Shown in pieces: positions 50,109-57,984 of a stretch of 64,000 bases of DNA. Both the position numbers and the translations under genes were made by a program. Position 1 is the stretch's first letter; each line of letters opens with the position of its first letter. Source of the stretch: Candidatus Woesearchaeota archaeon (GTDB lineage: Archaea; Nanobdellota; Nanobdellia; Woesearchaeales; SM23-78); assembly GCA_016930415.1 (NCBI GenBank), contig JAFGGS010000005.1:1-64000 (forward strand), read 5' to 3'. The notes below the pieces were generated by a model, which saw nothing but the letters and a program-made list of their open reading frames with translations, was not told the origin of the DNA and did not search any database.

Positions 50109-51851
50109 CTATCGCTCCTTCTTGATAAACACCCTGCCAGCGTTGAACGTGCTGTTGACCAAGACGTTCTTGTAGAATATCTTGACTGTGCCGCCATTGA
50201 TCACGTTCGCTCCTCCGCCGCGAGCGTCGCTACTGGAACTGTTGAAGTAGACCTCATTAGCCTTGAGCAAGAGCCCGCCGCCAGCGCCAGCCTCGCCCCT
50301 GCCGCCGACTCCGCCATGGTAATGAAGAGACGCGCCATACATCCCGCCCACCATCGAGCTAAGAGTGGAGTTAAAGCCTCCAAGGCCCCCTGCGCCGTAC
50401 TGGTCATCACCAGAGCCGCTGTCATCGCCCCTGCTGCCATTGCCAGAGCGATTCTCGCCCGTAGTGTAAATCATTCCTGTAATGTTTATTATTTGGGACG
50501 CGTAGAGCTTGACGTAGCCTCCGCCTGCTGCGCCTGCCCCGCCTCCCCCTCCGCCGCTTCCAGGAGTGGCTCCATAATCAATATAGACTGCGCCTCCAGC
50601 GCCTCCCCCGCCTCCTCCTCCACCGCTACCCATGAACACAGTCTCATCCTCTGAGATGTCTCCCTGGGATTGGGGCGCGGCGTATCCTCCTTTGGTACCA
50701 TTCCAGCCGGGAAGGCCGTCGACGTTGGTGAACAAGCCCCTGAATCCGCCGGCTCCGCCGAAAGGACCGCTGCCATTCACTCCTGAAAAGCCAGAGCTCA
50801 CCGTCGGGCTTCCATCTGAGTCTCCGCCGTTGCCACCAGCACCACCATTTCCGCCATCATATCCCTTTCCACTGGCATTTATGAGGCCCATGACTGTTAT
50901 GTTTCTCGCATGGATCTCCAGGAATCCGGTGTTAGCGCTCCCATTATACTTCCGGACAGAGACGTTCGCCCCAGGCGCTATGACAAGATTGTTGATACGG
51001 TCATACACTCCGAAGAGCTCGACGTTGCCAGTGATTATCCACTCGAAGAGCTGGGTGCACACGCACCCCTCGCAGGCGTCGATAGTCATGGGGTCGCCGT
51101 CCTCACAAATAGCATCAGACTCGCAGTCAGCCCCGCAAGACCCATACATACAGGCATAATCGAACTGGTCGTACCCGCACGCGCACGTGACCTCGCAATC
51201 ACCATAAGCATCCCTGGTCCCGGTCATGTTGCCCATGCAAGTGCTGGTTGACTGGGAACAATTAGTGTTGTTGTAAGTGTTTGCCGGCTCGCACATCTCA
51301 GGCGGGTCAAGCACGAAGTTGCCGCAAGAAGGAAGGGACTGGTTCTCGCACCTGCAAAGAGGAGTGCACACGTCAATAGTCCAAGGGTTGCCGTCGTCGC
51401 ACATGCTCGACTGGTCACACTCGACCCCTGGAAACCCCAACCTGCACTGGTAGTTGACGATGATCTGGCCATCCATCTTCCTGATGATGTTGGAGCCCTT
51501 CTTCAGGAAACCAGTCATGTTCTCGCTCAAGAGAAGCAGGTGCTCTGAGTCGTCCATCTTCAGAAGGGCATCTGCACTGCTCTCCATCGTGACTGAGTAA
51601 TTATTACCCTCCAGGACGAAAGGGATGATGAACTCCCTGCTATACTCGCCGTCCACGCTCTCGGCAATGGCGAGCTCGATGCGGATCATGTTGGCGACGC
51701 TTGAGAGAAGCGCGTCGTTGCGATCCTTCGCGATGGTGTATATCTTTCCTTGGATGAAACCCATCGCGCCTATGAGGATCATGAATAATATTCCCACTAT
51801 TACGATGAACTCGAAACTGCTCTGGGCGCGCGTTCTTGATCTAGGCCTCAT
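50109..51851 (-). CDS. Large pilin-like adhesin: class III signal peptide, Cys-rich and Gly-rich regions
   Basis: 580 aa. The N-terminus TRAQSSFEFIVIVGILFMILIGAMGF is a class III prepilin peptide. Then a pilin-like domain (IAESVDGEYSREFIIPFVLEGNNYSV) shared with the third gene. Residues about 140-280 hold Cys-rich repeats (CDDGNPWTIDVC and CEDGDPMTIDAC). Residues about 330-560 are Gly-rich (GSGGGGGGGGAGGA and like runs) with many N-x-S/T sites. Likely a pilus-tip or surface adhesin. The ATG overlaps the stop of the first pilin gene (ATGA). Confidence 0.85.
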   Translation of the reverse strand: MRPRSRTRAQSSFEFIVIVGILFMILIGAMGFIQGKIYTIAKDRNDALLSSVANMIRIELAIAESVDGEYSREFIIPFVLEGNNYSVTMESSADALLKMDDSEHLLLLSENMTGFLKKGSNIIRKMDGQIIVNYQCRLGFPGVECDQSSMCDDGNPWTIDVCTPLCRCENQSLPSCGNFVLDPPEMCEPANTYNNTNCSQSTSTCMGNMTGTRDAYGDCEVTCACGYDQFDYACMYGSCGADCESDAICEDGDPMTIDACEGCVCTQLFEWIITGNVELFGVYDRINNLVIAPGANVSVRKYNGSANTGFLEIHARNITVMGLINASGKGYDGGNGGAGGNGGDSDGSPTVSSGFSGVNGSGPFGGAGGFRGLFTNVDGLPGWNGTKGGYAAPQSQGDISEDETVFMGSGGGGGGGGAGGAVYIDYGATPGSGGGGGGAGAAGGGYVKLYASQIINITGMIYTTGENRSGNGSRGDDSGSGDDQYGAGGLGGFNSTLSSMVGGMYGASLHYHGGVGGRGEAGAGGGLLLKANEVYFNSSSSDARGGGANVINGGTVKIFYKNVLVNSTFNAGRVFIKKER

Positions 51852-52300
51852 TTTAACTCGCTTATGTTCACGTAACCGCCTGAAGACACGACGCGGATGA
51901 GGTTGATCCCTGAATGCGCGAAGTCACTCAGGTTGGCCCTGTTGCCGCTCACGTAAGGCGTCGTCAGGTTGACGTCAGAGAAGAACACTGCCTCGCTGAT
52001 CCCGCCGTACGAATCATATTCTATAATGAGTTCCTGGTTGTCCAGGACGTAGACCCCCTTCACGTTCTTAGGGATGTTGAGCCTGATAGTCTCCCAAGAG
52101 TCTCCCCCTATGAAGTAGACCTTCTCCACGGTGTCCAGGATGTCAGTCCCGATCTTCTCGATAGTCGCGGTCTGCACGTCCTCAGTAGACCTCTGGGAGT
52201 AATGATAGACCACCCCCACTCCTGAGACCACGAACAAGAGCACTATCGCAATCAGCATGATGTACTCGAAAGATGACTGCGCCCGGATCGAAAATACCAT
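51848..52300 (-). CDS. Class III signal-peptide pilin-like protein, first gene of operon
   Basis: 150 aa: MVFSIRAQSSFEYIMLIAIVLLFVVSGVGVV, then a globular domain (EKIGTDILDTVEKVYFIGGDSWETIRLNIPKNVKGVYVLDNQELIIEY) as in other archaeal pilin-like proteins. The start at ATG 52300 has GAGG 8-10 nt upstream and a TATA-like tttatata about 55 nt back. The divergent secFD promoter lies on the other side. Confidence 0.87.
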   Translation of the reverse strand: MVFSIRAQSSFEYIMLIAIVLLFVVSGVGVVYHYSQRSTEDVQTATIEKIGTDILDTVEKVYFIGGDSWETIRLNIPKNVKGVYVLDNQELIIEYDSYGGISEAVFFSDVNLTTPYVSGNRANLSDFAHSGINLIRVVSSGGYVNISELK

Positions 52301-52425
52301 CTGAAAAACCTCATCCACCTCTTATGGGAATAATCCATGAAACTAGCAATATATAAATTATGCGCAAATGGATGTGCTTTCAAGAACGCCTAAGCCACCA
52401 AAACCAGCAAGACTGTCGTCTTGAA

Positions 52426-52470
52426 GTTTCTATGCTTCCGCCCTAAAGTACTGCCCTAAAGCATAGAAAC
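52426..52470. promoter_or_regulatory. Perfect 12-bp inverted repeat upstream of secF
   Basis: GTTTCTATGCTT (52426-52437) and AAGCATAGAAAC (52459-52470) form a perfect inverted repeat around a loop with two copies of GCCCTAAAG. The right arm abuts the secF TATA-like catttatta. It could be an operator or an upstream transcript hairpin; the AGAAAC/GTTTCT stem also occurs in tRNA-linked hairpins in this window. Confidence 0.6.
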
Positions 52471-52506
52471 ATTTATTAATGAACCCGAAGAACACCCACC
52501 TATCAG

Positions 52507-53613
52507 ATGGCATTGTCAAGAAGGGAGCGGCGAGAGCAGCGATGGAAAGCCAATAAGGAGACCAGGCTCGAGCAGCTCAAGAACATAGGCCATGGAAGCC
52601 ACGTCCTGGAGAAGAAGGAATACAAAGGCATCCTGGGGATATACGACAGGCACTACCTGAAGCTCCTATGGATACCCATGATACTCCTGGTGATAGCACT
52701 AGGACTCTTCGTCTACCAGATCGCGACGACAGGCGACTTCATCAACAAAGGAGTCAGCCTTAAAGGAGGGGTCGTGATAACAGTCCCGGTCGAGACGCCA
52801 GTGGACCTGACGCAGGTATCATCCCTGCTCAAAGCCAAGTTTTCAGGAGACGAGATAGACGTCCGAAGCACTAACGAGTTCGGAGTCCAGAAAGCCTTAA
52901 TCGTCCTGACTGACAACATAGACGCGAACGACGCCATATTAGAAGAGCTGGATACGATAATACCAGGCGCATCTGAGAATGCGTCGTCAGAGACGACAGG
53001 CGCGGCCCTCGGCGGAAGCTTCTTTAGCGAGACAATCAAAGCCATGATATTCGCGTTCGTATTCATGGGGATAGTGGTATTCTTCTCATTCCGGGCATTC
53101 ATGCCAAGCCTCATGGTGATCCTCTCGGTCTTCGCAGACATCATAGAGACGATAGTCGTGGTCAACCTCTTAGGCATGAAGATAAGCGGCGCAGGGATCG
53201 CGGCCCTTCTCATGCTCATAGGATACAGCGTAGACACAGACATCCTGCTCACGACAAGAGTGCTCAAGAGCAAGGAAGGGACAGTCTTCCAAAGGACTCT
53301 CAACGCGGCAAACACAGGGATAATGCTCACCACCACTGCCCTCATCGCAGTGACTGTCAGCCTGTTCTTCACCCAGTCTGAAGTGATAAAGGAGATCATG
53401 ATAATAATGCTGATAGGACTCTTGTTCGACCTGGTGAACACCTGGCTCCAGAACACGGCCCTGCTCAGGTACTACATGGAGAGGATCCTGCCAAGAAGGA
53501 TGGCTGCAAGAGAAGGCCGCGAAGAGGCGCACGAGCGGCGCGTGGACAAGGTCGCTGAGGAAGTGGAAGACGAGATGGAAGCAGAAGAGAACGAGGAGGG
53601 TGGGAGGAGATGA
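52507..53613 (+). CDS. secF: Protein translocase subunit SecF
   Basis: 368-aa membrane protein that, with SecD, uses the proton gradient to help preprotein translocation. First membrane helix near residues 55-77, a periplasm-equivalent domain, then five helices including FSFRAFMPSLMVILSVFADIIETI and GIAALLMLIGYSVDTDILLTTRVL, the conserved D motif. A long basic then acidic C-terminus. TATA-like catttatta about 34 nt before the ATG. secF precedes secD here, overlapped by 4 nt. Confidence 0.95.
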   Translation: MALSRRERREQRWKANKETRLEQLKNIGHGSHVLEKKEYKGILGIYDRHYLKLLWIPMILLVIALGLFVYQIATTGDFINKGVSLKGGVVITVPVETPVDLTQVSSLLKAKFSGDEIDVRSTNEFGVQKALIVLTDNIDANDAILEELDTIIPGASENASSETTGAALGGSFFSETIKAMIFAFVFMGIVVFFSFRAFMPSLMVILSVFADIIETIVVVNLLGMKISGAGIAALLMLIGYSVDTDILLTTRVLKSKEGTVFQRTLNAANTGIMLTTTALIAVTVSLFFTQSEVIKEIMIIMLIGLLFDLVNTWLQNTALLRYYMERILPRRMAAREGREEAHERRVDKVAEEVEDEMEAEENEEGGRR

Positions 53614-55328
53614 GGCTCAAGAAGATACTCACCACCTGGCAAGTCATACTCATGCTAGCATGCCTGGCGATGGCCATAATCGCGATACACCCAAACCCTT
53701 GGGCAGACGGCCTGGCCATAAGAGGAGTGCTCAAGAACAGCTCTGCAAGCGAGGCAGGGATCCAGAGTCCAGGACCAGAAGTCAGGCCCATGTCACGCGA
53801 AGTCCTCTTATCCATAAACAACATCCCTGTGAAGTCGCTTCAGGACTACCACTTATTCACGCAGAGCCTGATGCCCAACATGACCTTCACAGTCAAGACG
53901 AACAAGAACATCTATCGATTGACAGCCATGCCAGAGTACAGCATCACAGACACCGGCGAGACAAAGACGGAATATTATGCTGAAGAGGTATTCGACGAGG
54001 ACCTGAACAGGACAGTCAACCTGACAAGGACCCGCGAAGTGCCGATAATAATCACTGAGGTGATAGGGGTAAAAGACGTAGGCCTCCAGCTATACGAGGC
54101 TCCGACCACTAATCTTAAGAAAGGACTGGACCTGAGCGGCGGAAGCAGGATCGTGCTAAAGCCAGTCTCAAGGATCAGCCAGCAAGACCTGGACCTGACA
54201 ATAGAGAGCATCAACCAAAGGCTGAACGTGTTCGGGCTCACAGACATAACTGTGCGGCCAGCCTCGAACTTCCAAGGAGATGAGCAGTATATAATAATAG
54301 AGATCGCAGGCGCGACCAAGGAAGAGCTCTCAGAGCTAGCCAAGCAAGGACACTTCGAAGCCAAGATAGGAAACTCTTCAGTATTCAAAGGAGGATCCCA
54401 GGACATCACATACATATGCAAGACTCCTGAATGCTCAGGCATAGACCCGCAGGCAGGATGCAGCCAGGCGCAAGGAGGCGGATGGTTCTGCAGGTTCAGG
54501 TTCAGCATCTCGTTAAGCCCTGAAGCCGCCCAAAGGCAAGCAGACCTCACAAAGAACCTTGAGATCGTGATAGAGAACGACCAGAACTACTTGTCCCAAT
54601 CACTAGAACTATTCCTGGACAACGAGTCAGTAGACGTCCTAAGGATAGGAGCCGAGCTAAAGGGGAACGCAGTGACCCAGATCAGCATCTCAGGAAGCGG
54701 AACAGGCCTCACACAGCAGGCCGCCATGACAGACTCGCTCCAGAACATGAAGCGCCTCCAGGCGATCCTGGCCACAGGAAGCCTGCCAGTAGACCTAGAG
54801 ATAGTGAAGGCAGACAACATAAGCCCAAGCCTAGGAGACGAGTTCGTACGAAACGCCCTCCTCATGGGACTAGTCGCCCTGATAGCAGTCACGCTCGCAG
54901 TATCCATAAGATACTGGAGCCTGGTAATCAGCCTGCCAATGATAATAATCATGCTCTCAGAGCTGGTCATCTTCATGGGGATAGCCGCAGTCATAGGCTG
55001 GAACTTAGACATCGCAGCCATTGCAGGGATCATAATAGCGATAGGAACCGGCGTGAACGACCAGATAGTAATAGCAGACGAGACCATCAGGGGAAGCAAG
55101 AGCGGAAACCAATACACCAACTGGAAGGAACGCCTGAAAAAAGCCTTCTTCATAATATTCACAGCCTACCTGACGATCATAGTCGCGATGATACCGCTAT
55201 GGTTTGCAGGAGCAGGCCTGCTCAAAGGCTTTGCCGTGACCACGATCCTAGGAGTTAGCGTCGGAGTCTTCATAACAAGACCAGCCTACGCCAAGATAGT
55301 CGAGATCCTCCACGAGAAAGGGAACTGA
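53610..55328 (+). CDS. secD: Protein translocase subunit SecD
   Basis: 572-aa membrane partner of SecF. TM1 at residues 8-24, the large extracytoplasmic P1/P3 domains (GLDLSGGSRIVLKP; NVFGLTDITVRP), then a C-terminal bundle of hydrophobic helices with IIIAIGTGVNDQIVIADE, the transmembrane acidic motif. ATGA overlap with secF; GGTGGGAGGAG upstream. tRNA-Val follows 45 nt after the stop. Confidence 0.95.
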   Translation: MRLKKILTTWQVILMLACLAMAIIAIHPNPWADGLAIRGVLKNSSASEAGIQSPGPEVRPMSREVLLSINNIPVKSLQDYHLFTQSLMPNMTFTVKTNKNIYRLTAMPEYSITDTGETKTEYYAEEVFDEDLNRTVNLTRTREVPIIITEVIGVKDVGLQLYEAPTTNLKKGLDLSGGSRIVLKPVSRISQQDLDLTIESINQRLNVFGLTDITVRPASNFQGDEQYIIIEIAGATKEELSELAKQGHFEAKIGNSSVFKGGSQDITYICKTPECSGIDPQAGCSQAQGGGWFCRFRFSISLSPEAAQRQADLTKNLEIVIENDQNYLSQSLELFLDNESVDVLRIGAELKGNAVTQISISGSGTGLTQQAAMTDSLQNMKRLQAILATGSLPVDLEIVKADNISPSLGDEFVRNALLMGLVALIAVTLAVSIRYWSLVISLPMIIIMLSELVIFMGIAAVIGWNLDIAAIAGIIIAIGTGVNDQIVIADETIRGSKSGNQYTNWKERLKKAFFIIFTAYLTIIVAMIPLWFAGAGLLKGFAVTTILGVSVGVFITRPAYAKIVEILHEKGN

Positions 55329-55372
55329 ACAGCAACCTTTTTAAGCAAACCACTATTTCATTCAAAAGATTC

Positions 55373-55539
55373 GGGCCCGTAGTCTAGTGGCTATGACGTC
55401 GCTTTGACGCAAACGCGCTAGGCGCTTGCAAAAAAACGCCTCGCGTTTTCAATATAGCGAAGGTCGCCAGTTCGAACGAGAATTCAGGGAGTCCTGGTGT
55501 TCCAGAACCCTGGGTCCTGCGACAATCTGGCCGGGCCCA
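55373..55539 (+). tRNA. tRNA-Val(GAC) with two introns (37/38 and T-loop)
   Basis: Acceptor GGGCCCG/CGGGCCC, T-stem GCCAG/CTGGC, discriminator A 55539, no CCA. Anticodon GAC 55406-55408, stem TCGCT/AGCGA. Intron 1 is 55410-55454 (45 nt) with an ideal bulge-helix-bulge: exon TTGA pairs with intron TCAA, bulges CG^C and TA^T, inner stem AAACGCG/CGCGTTT. The T-loop is 56 nt instead of 7, so a second insert of about 49 nt lies between 55475 and 55525, with stems CAGGG/CCCTG and CTGG/CCAG. Its junction fits bulge-helix-bulge only loosely. Confidence 0.88.
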
Positions 55540-55592
55540 TTCTTTCTTTTATTTACGAAAACATTTTATATGATGATGGCCTACTCGCATCC

Positions 55593-56135
55593 ATGGGAGA
55601 CGAGCTGGTAGACATCTGCGATGAGAATGACACTTTGACTGGAGAGCAGAGGATGAAGAGCGAGGCACACAGGCTTGGTCTTTGGCATAGGGTTGCGCAC
55701 ATATGGATAGCTAATCTGAAAGGCGAGATTCTTTTCCAGAGAAGATCAAAAGATAAAGATATCTTTCCTGATCGGTGGGACGTCGCGGTTACAGGTCACA
55801 TCGATGCAGGAGAGGACCCTGTTGATGCAGGGATTCGGGAGGCTGCCGAGGAGCTGGGATTGTCTGTCCGGAAAGAGAGGCTTGATTTCCTGATCAAGAA
55901 GAAGATTAGTGCCGCATTCAAGGATATAAGGGATAATCATTTCATCTACGTCTTCCTGCTAAAGTCAGACGTCTCTCTTGATGAGCTCTCGTTGCAGGCG
56001 GAAGAGGTCCAGGACGCCCGTTTCATGCCACTTAAAGACCTGAGAAAAGACATCTTGGAGCATCCTGAGGATTATATAGTCATATCTGATTATCACATGA
56101 AGATACTTGGCTTGATCGAGAAGAAGCTTGGCTGA
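55593..56135 (+). CDS. Nudix hydrolase (isopentenyl-diphosphate-isomerase-like type)
   Basis: 180 aa. The Nudix box GHIDAGEDPVDAGIREAAEELG is complete. The start MGDELVDICDENDTLTGEQRMKSEAHRLGLWHRVAHIWIANLKGEILFQRRS is like the YfcD/IDI-type Nudix proteins; true type I IDI cysteine is not seen. The start at ATG 55593 is placed about 28 nt from a TATA-like attttata; the longer ORF would run back into the tRNA-Val. Confidence 0.9.
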   Translation: MGDELVDICDENDTLTGEQRMKSEAHRLGLWHRVAHIWIANLKGEILFQRRSKDKDIFPDRWDVAVTGHIDAGEDPVDAGIREAAEELGLSVRKERLDFLIKKKISAAFKDIRDNHFIYVFLLKSDVSLDELSLQAEEVQDARFMPLKDLRKDILEHPEDYIVISDYHMKILGLIEKKLG

Positions 56136-56190
56136 GGAATCCTTTTTCTCATGACAATTTTTATAAACTCCACAATCCAAGGAGCTCTTT

Positions 56191-57048
56191 ATGAAGGATA
56201 AGCTTTCTAAGTTCGCGCTTGGGTCACAGCGCTCTGAGATAACAGAGTCGAAGGTCTACGCCAACCTGGCTAAGAGGGTTAGGGGGCATAACAAGAAGAT
56301 CCTCCAGCGGATATCCCAGGACGAACTTAAGCACTACAACTTCTGGAAGAAGTTCACTGCAAAAGACGTGAAGCCCAGCAGGCTCAGGGTTGCATGGTAC
56401 GGGTTCCTCGCAAGATTCCTTGGCATCACGTTCGTGCTCCGCATGATGGAGATGGGCGAGGACAAGGCGCAGAGCGCCTACAACGACTACCGCCACGTGA
56501 AGGGAGTCACTAATATAATGCGGGATGAGAAGATCCACGAAGCCAAGCTCATATCCCTGCTCCAGGACGAGGGTCTTGACTATGCTGGAAGCGTGGTCCT
56601 AGGCTTGAACGACGCGCTAGTCGAGCTGACAGGGGCCTTGGCAGGCATGACCTTCGCGCTCAAGGACGCGACGATCGTCGCGATCGCAGGCATGGTCATG
56701 GGACTTGCCGCGGCCCTCTCGATGGGCGCCTCGAACTACCTCGCGACAAAAGAGGACGAGTCAAGCGACAAGAGCCCCATGAAATCAGCCCTTTACACAG
56801 GGATAACCTACCTCGTCGTTGTAGCCATACTGATATCGCCTTACTTCCTGCTGAATAATATATTGGCGTCGCTTGCGCTCACCCTCACCTTCGCAATCCT
56901 GGTGATAGCGGCGTACACGTTCTACATAACAGTCGCCAAGATGAAGAGGTTTTGGCCGCAGTTCCTGGAGATGGCTGCGATATCGATCGTGACCGCGATA
57001 ATAAGCTTCGGATTCGGAACCCTGCTCCACGCCTGGTTTGGGATATGA
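56191..57048 (+). CDS. Rubrerythrin-like domain fused to VIT1/CCC1 iron/manganese transporter
   Basis: 285 aa. Residues 15-125 form a four-helix ferritin-like domain with ExxH-type metal ligands (ISQDELKHYNFWKKF; RDEKIHEAKLI). The rest is a VIT1/CCC1 transporter (SVVLGLNDALVELTGALAGMTFAL; AALSMGASNYLATKEDE) with about five membrane helices. It probably moves Fe2+ or Mn2+ out of the cytosol with the soluble domain as a metal sensor or feeder. Leaderless, TATA-like tttttataaac about 30 nt upstream. Confidence 0.9.
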   Translation: MKDKLSKFALGSQRSEITESKVYANLAKRVRGHNKKILQRISQDELKHYNFWKKFTAKDVKPSRLRVAWYGFLARFLGITFVLRMMEMGEDKAQSAYNDYRHVKGVTNIMRDEKIHEAKLISLLQDEGLDYAGSVVLGLNDALVELTGALAGMTFALKDATIVAIAGMVMGLAAALSMGASNYLATKEDESSDKSPMKSALYTGITYLVVVAILISPYFLLNNILASLALTLTFAILVIAAYTFYITVAKMKRFWPQFLEMAAISIVTAIISFGFGTLLHAWFGI

Positions 57049-57121
57049 GCTAAGACAGAGAAAAGTATTTAAACAACCATCGCCAGGCTTTTCTTTTAAT
57101 AAAAGAGGTGCTGGTGGAGAG

Positions 57122-57637
57122 ATGTTTTTGGATCTTGTCCTAGGAGTAGTCACTGTAGCCAACGCTTTCATAGCGCTCTTCATAGTGGTCTACGCATTCC
57201 TCTTCCTGAACAAGACCAAGAGTCACATCGACCGCAGGCCCTGGGACTACTTGTTCTTATCAAGCATAATCTACCTATTATATACTATGTTCCTGATGAT
57301 GCTTGAGATCTACGGGGTCAAGATCTTGTTCGGCACGATACACGTCTATGAGCTGAGCGTGTTCTTCCAGTTCATATACACTGGCTTGATTCTGCTCTCA
57401 TTCATCAGCCAGACCGACCTGATAGTCAACAACGAGCTGATAGTCATCGTGAAGAAGCAATCCGGGAAGGATGACGTGAAGCGCATGGTCGAAGGGGCAG
57501 GAGTGGCTAAGCTGGAGAGGGATCTCTCAAAACAGAAGCCTGCCAGGCAGGCAGCCAACGTCAGGGCAGCAGAGGACAAGATGGTCGCAAAAGCCGCTTC
57601 CTCTGCAAAGAGGAAGGGCTCCAAGAAGAAAAAGTAA
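57122..57637 (+). CDS. Small membrane protein with basic C-terminal tail
   Basis: 171 aa. About three hydrophobic helices (residues 2-28, 44-66, 72-100) then a soluble Lys/Ala-rich tail (AAEDKMVAKAASSAKRKGSKKKK). No family recognised. The start ATG at 57122 is preceded by GGTGGAG; TATA-like gtatttaaac lies about 55 nt upstream. tRNA-Gly follows. Confidence 0.75.
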   Translation: MFLDLVLGVVTVANAFIALFIVVYAFLFLNKTKSHIDRRPWDYLFLSSIIYLLYTMFLMMLEIYGVKILFGTIHVYELSVFFQFIYTGLILLSFISQTDLIVNNELIVIVKKQSGKDDVKRMVEGAGVAKLERDLSKQKPARQAANVRAAEDKMVAKAASSAKRKGSKKKK

Positions 57638-57685
57638 ACTTTAAATACCCTTGCCAGATGCCGAGTTCTATATATAGTGTGTGAC

Positions 57686-57796
57686 GCGCCGATGGTTTAG
57701 TGGTTAGAATGCGGCCTTGCCACAGGTTTTTGCCGGGAAAACAGGCAGATGCCCTGCAAAGAGGCTGCGACCCGAGTTCGAATCTCGGTCGGCGCA
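57686..57796 (+). tRNA. tRNA-Gly(GCC) with 39-nt intron at 37/38
   Basis: Acceptor GCGCCGA/TCGGCGC, T-arm CCGAG-TTCGAAT-CTCGG, discriminator A at 57796, no CCA. Anticodon GCC 57719-57721, stem CGGCC/GGCTG. Intron 57723-57761: exon TTGC pairs with intron GCAA, bulges CA^C and AG^A, inner stem AGG/CCT. A TATA-like tatatatag lies about 18-26 nt upstream. Confidence 0.94.
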
Positions 57797-57932
57797 TGCG
57801 AAGCAGAGACGACTGGGCTAGAAACCCAATGGTTTCTACTCTCGGTCGGCGCATCTTGATTTATCAAGATAACGGCGAGCGACCCAAAAACGCTTTTTTT
57901 TTTTTTAAGCGTTTTTGCCTGTCGGTCGGCGC
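57783..57932 (+). repeat. Three copies of the tRNA-Gly 3' end separated by hairpins
   Basis: TCTCGGTCGGCGCAT at 57783-57797 (tRNA end) recurs at 57840-57854 (15 of 15, 57 bp apart), and TCGGTCGGCGC again at 57922-57932 (80 bp further). Spacer 1 has the perfect stem TAGAAACC-CAAT-GGTTTCTA. Spacer 2 has ATCTTGAT-TT-ATCAAGAT and AAAAACGCTT/AAGCGTTTTT around a T-run. A 15-T run follows the last copy. Confidence 0.88.
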
Positions 57933-57947
57933 TTTTTTTTTTTTTTT
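57933..57947 (+). terminator. 15-T transcription terminator
   Basis: An uninterrupted run of 15 T follows the third copy of the tRNA-Gly 3' end. Oligo-T runs are intrinsic terminators in archaea. Its position suggests that the whole repeat region is transcribed with the tRNA. Confidence 0.65.
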
Positions 57948-57984
57948 GAAAATCTTTATAAAATGTTCTGGATTATCTAAACTC

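Noticed and set aside
50316-51251. Plus-strand ORFs opposite the Gly-rich adhesin
   Set aside because: Pro/Ala-rich shadows of glycine codons, without ribosome sites.
57783-57932. tRNA-Gly 3' repeats as a CRISPR array
   Set aside because: Repeats are copies of the tRNA end, only three, with unequal spacers that fold as hairpins; no cas genes are near.
57700-57984. N-terminal part of the ORF 57700-58653
   Set aside because: It runs through tRNA-Gly, its repeats and a poly-T terminator; the real start is 57985.
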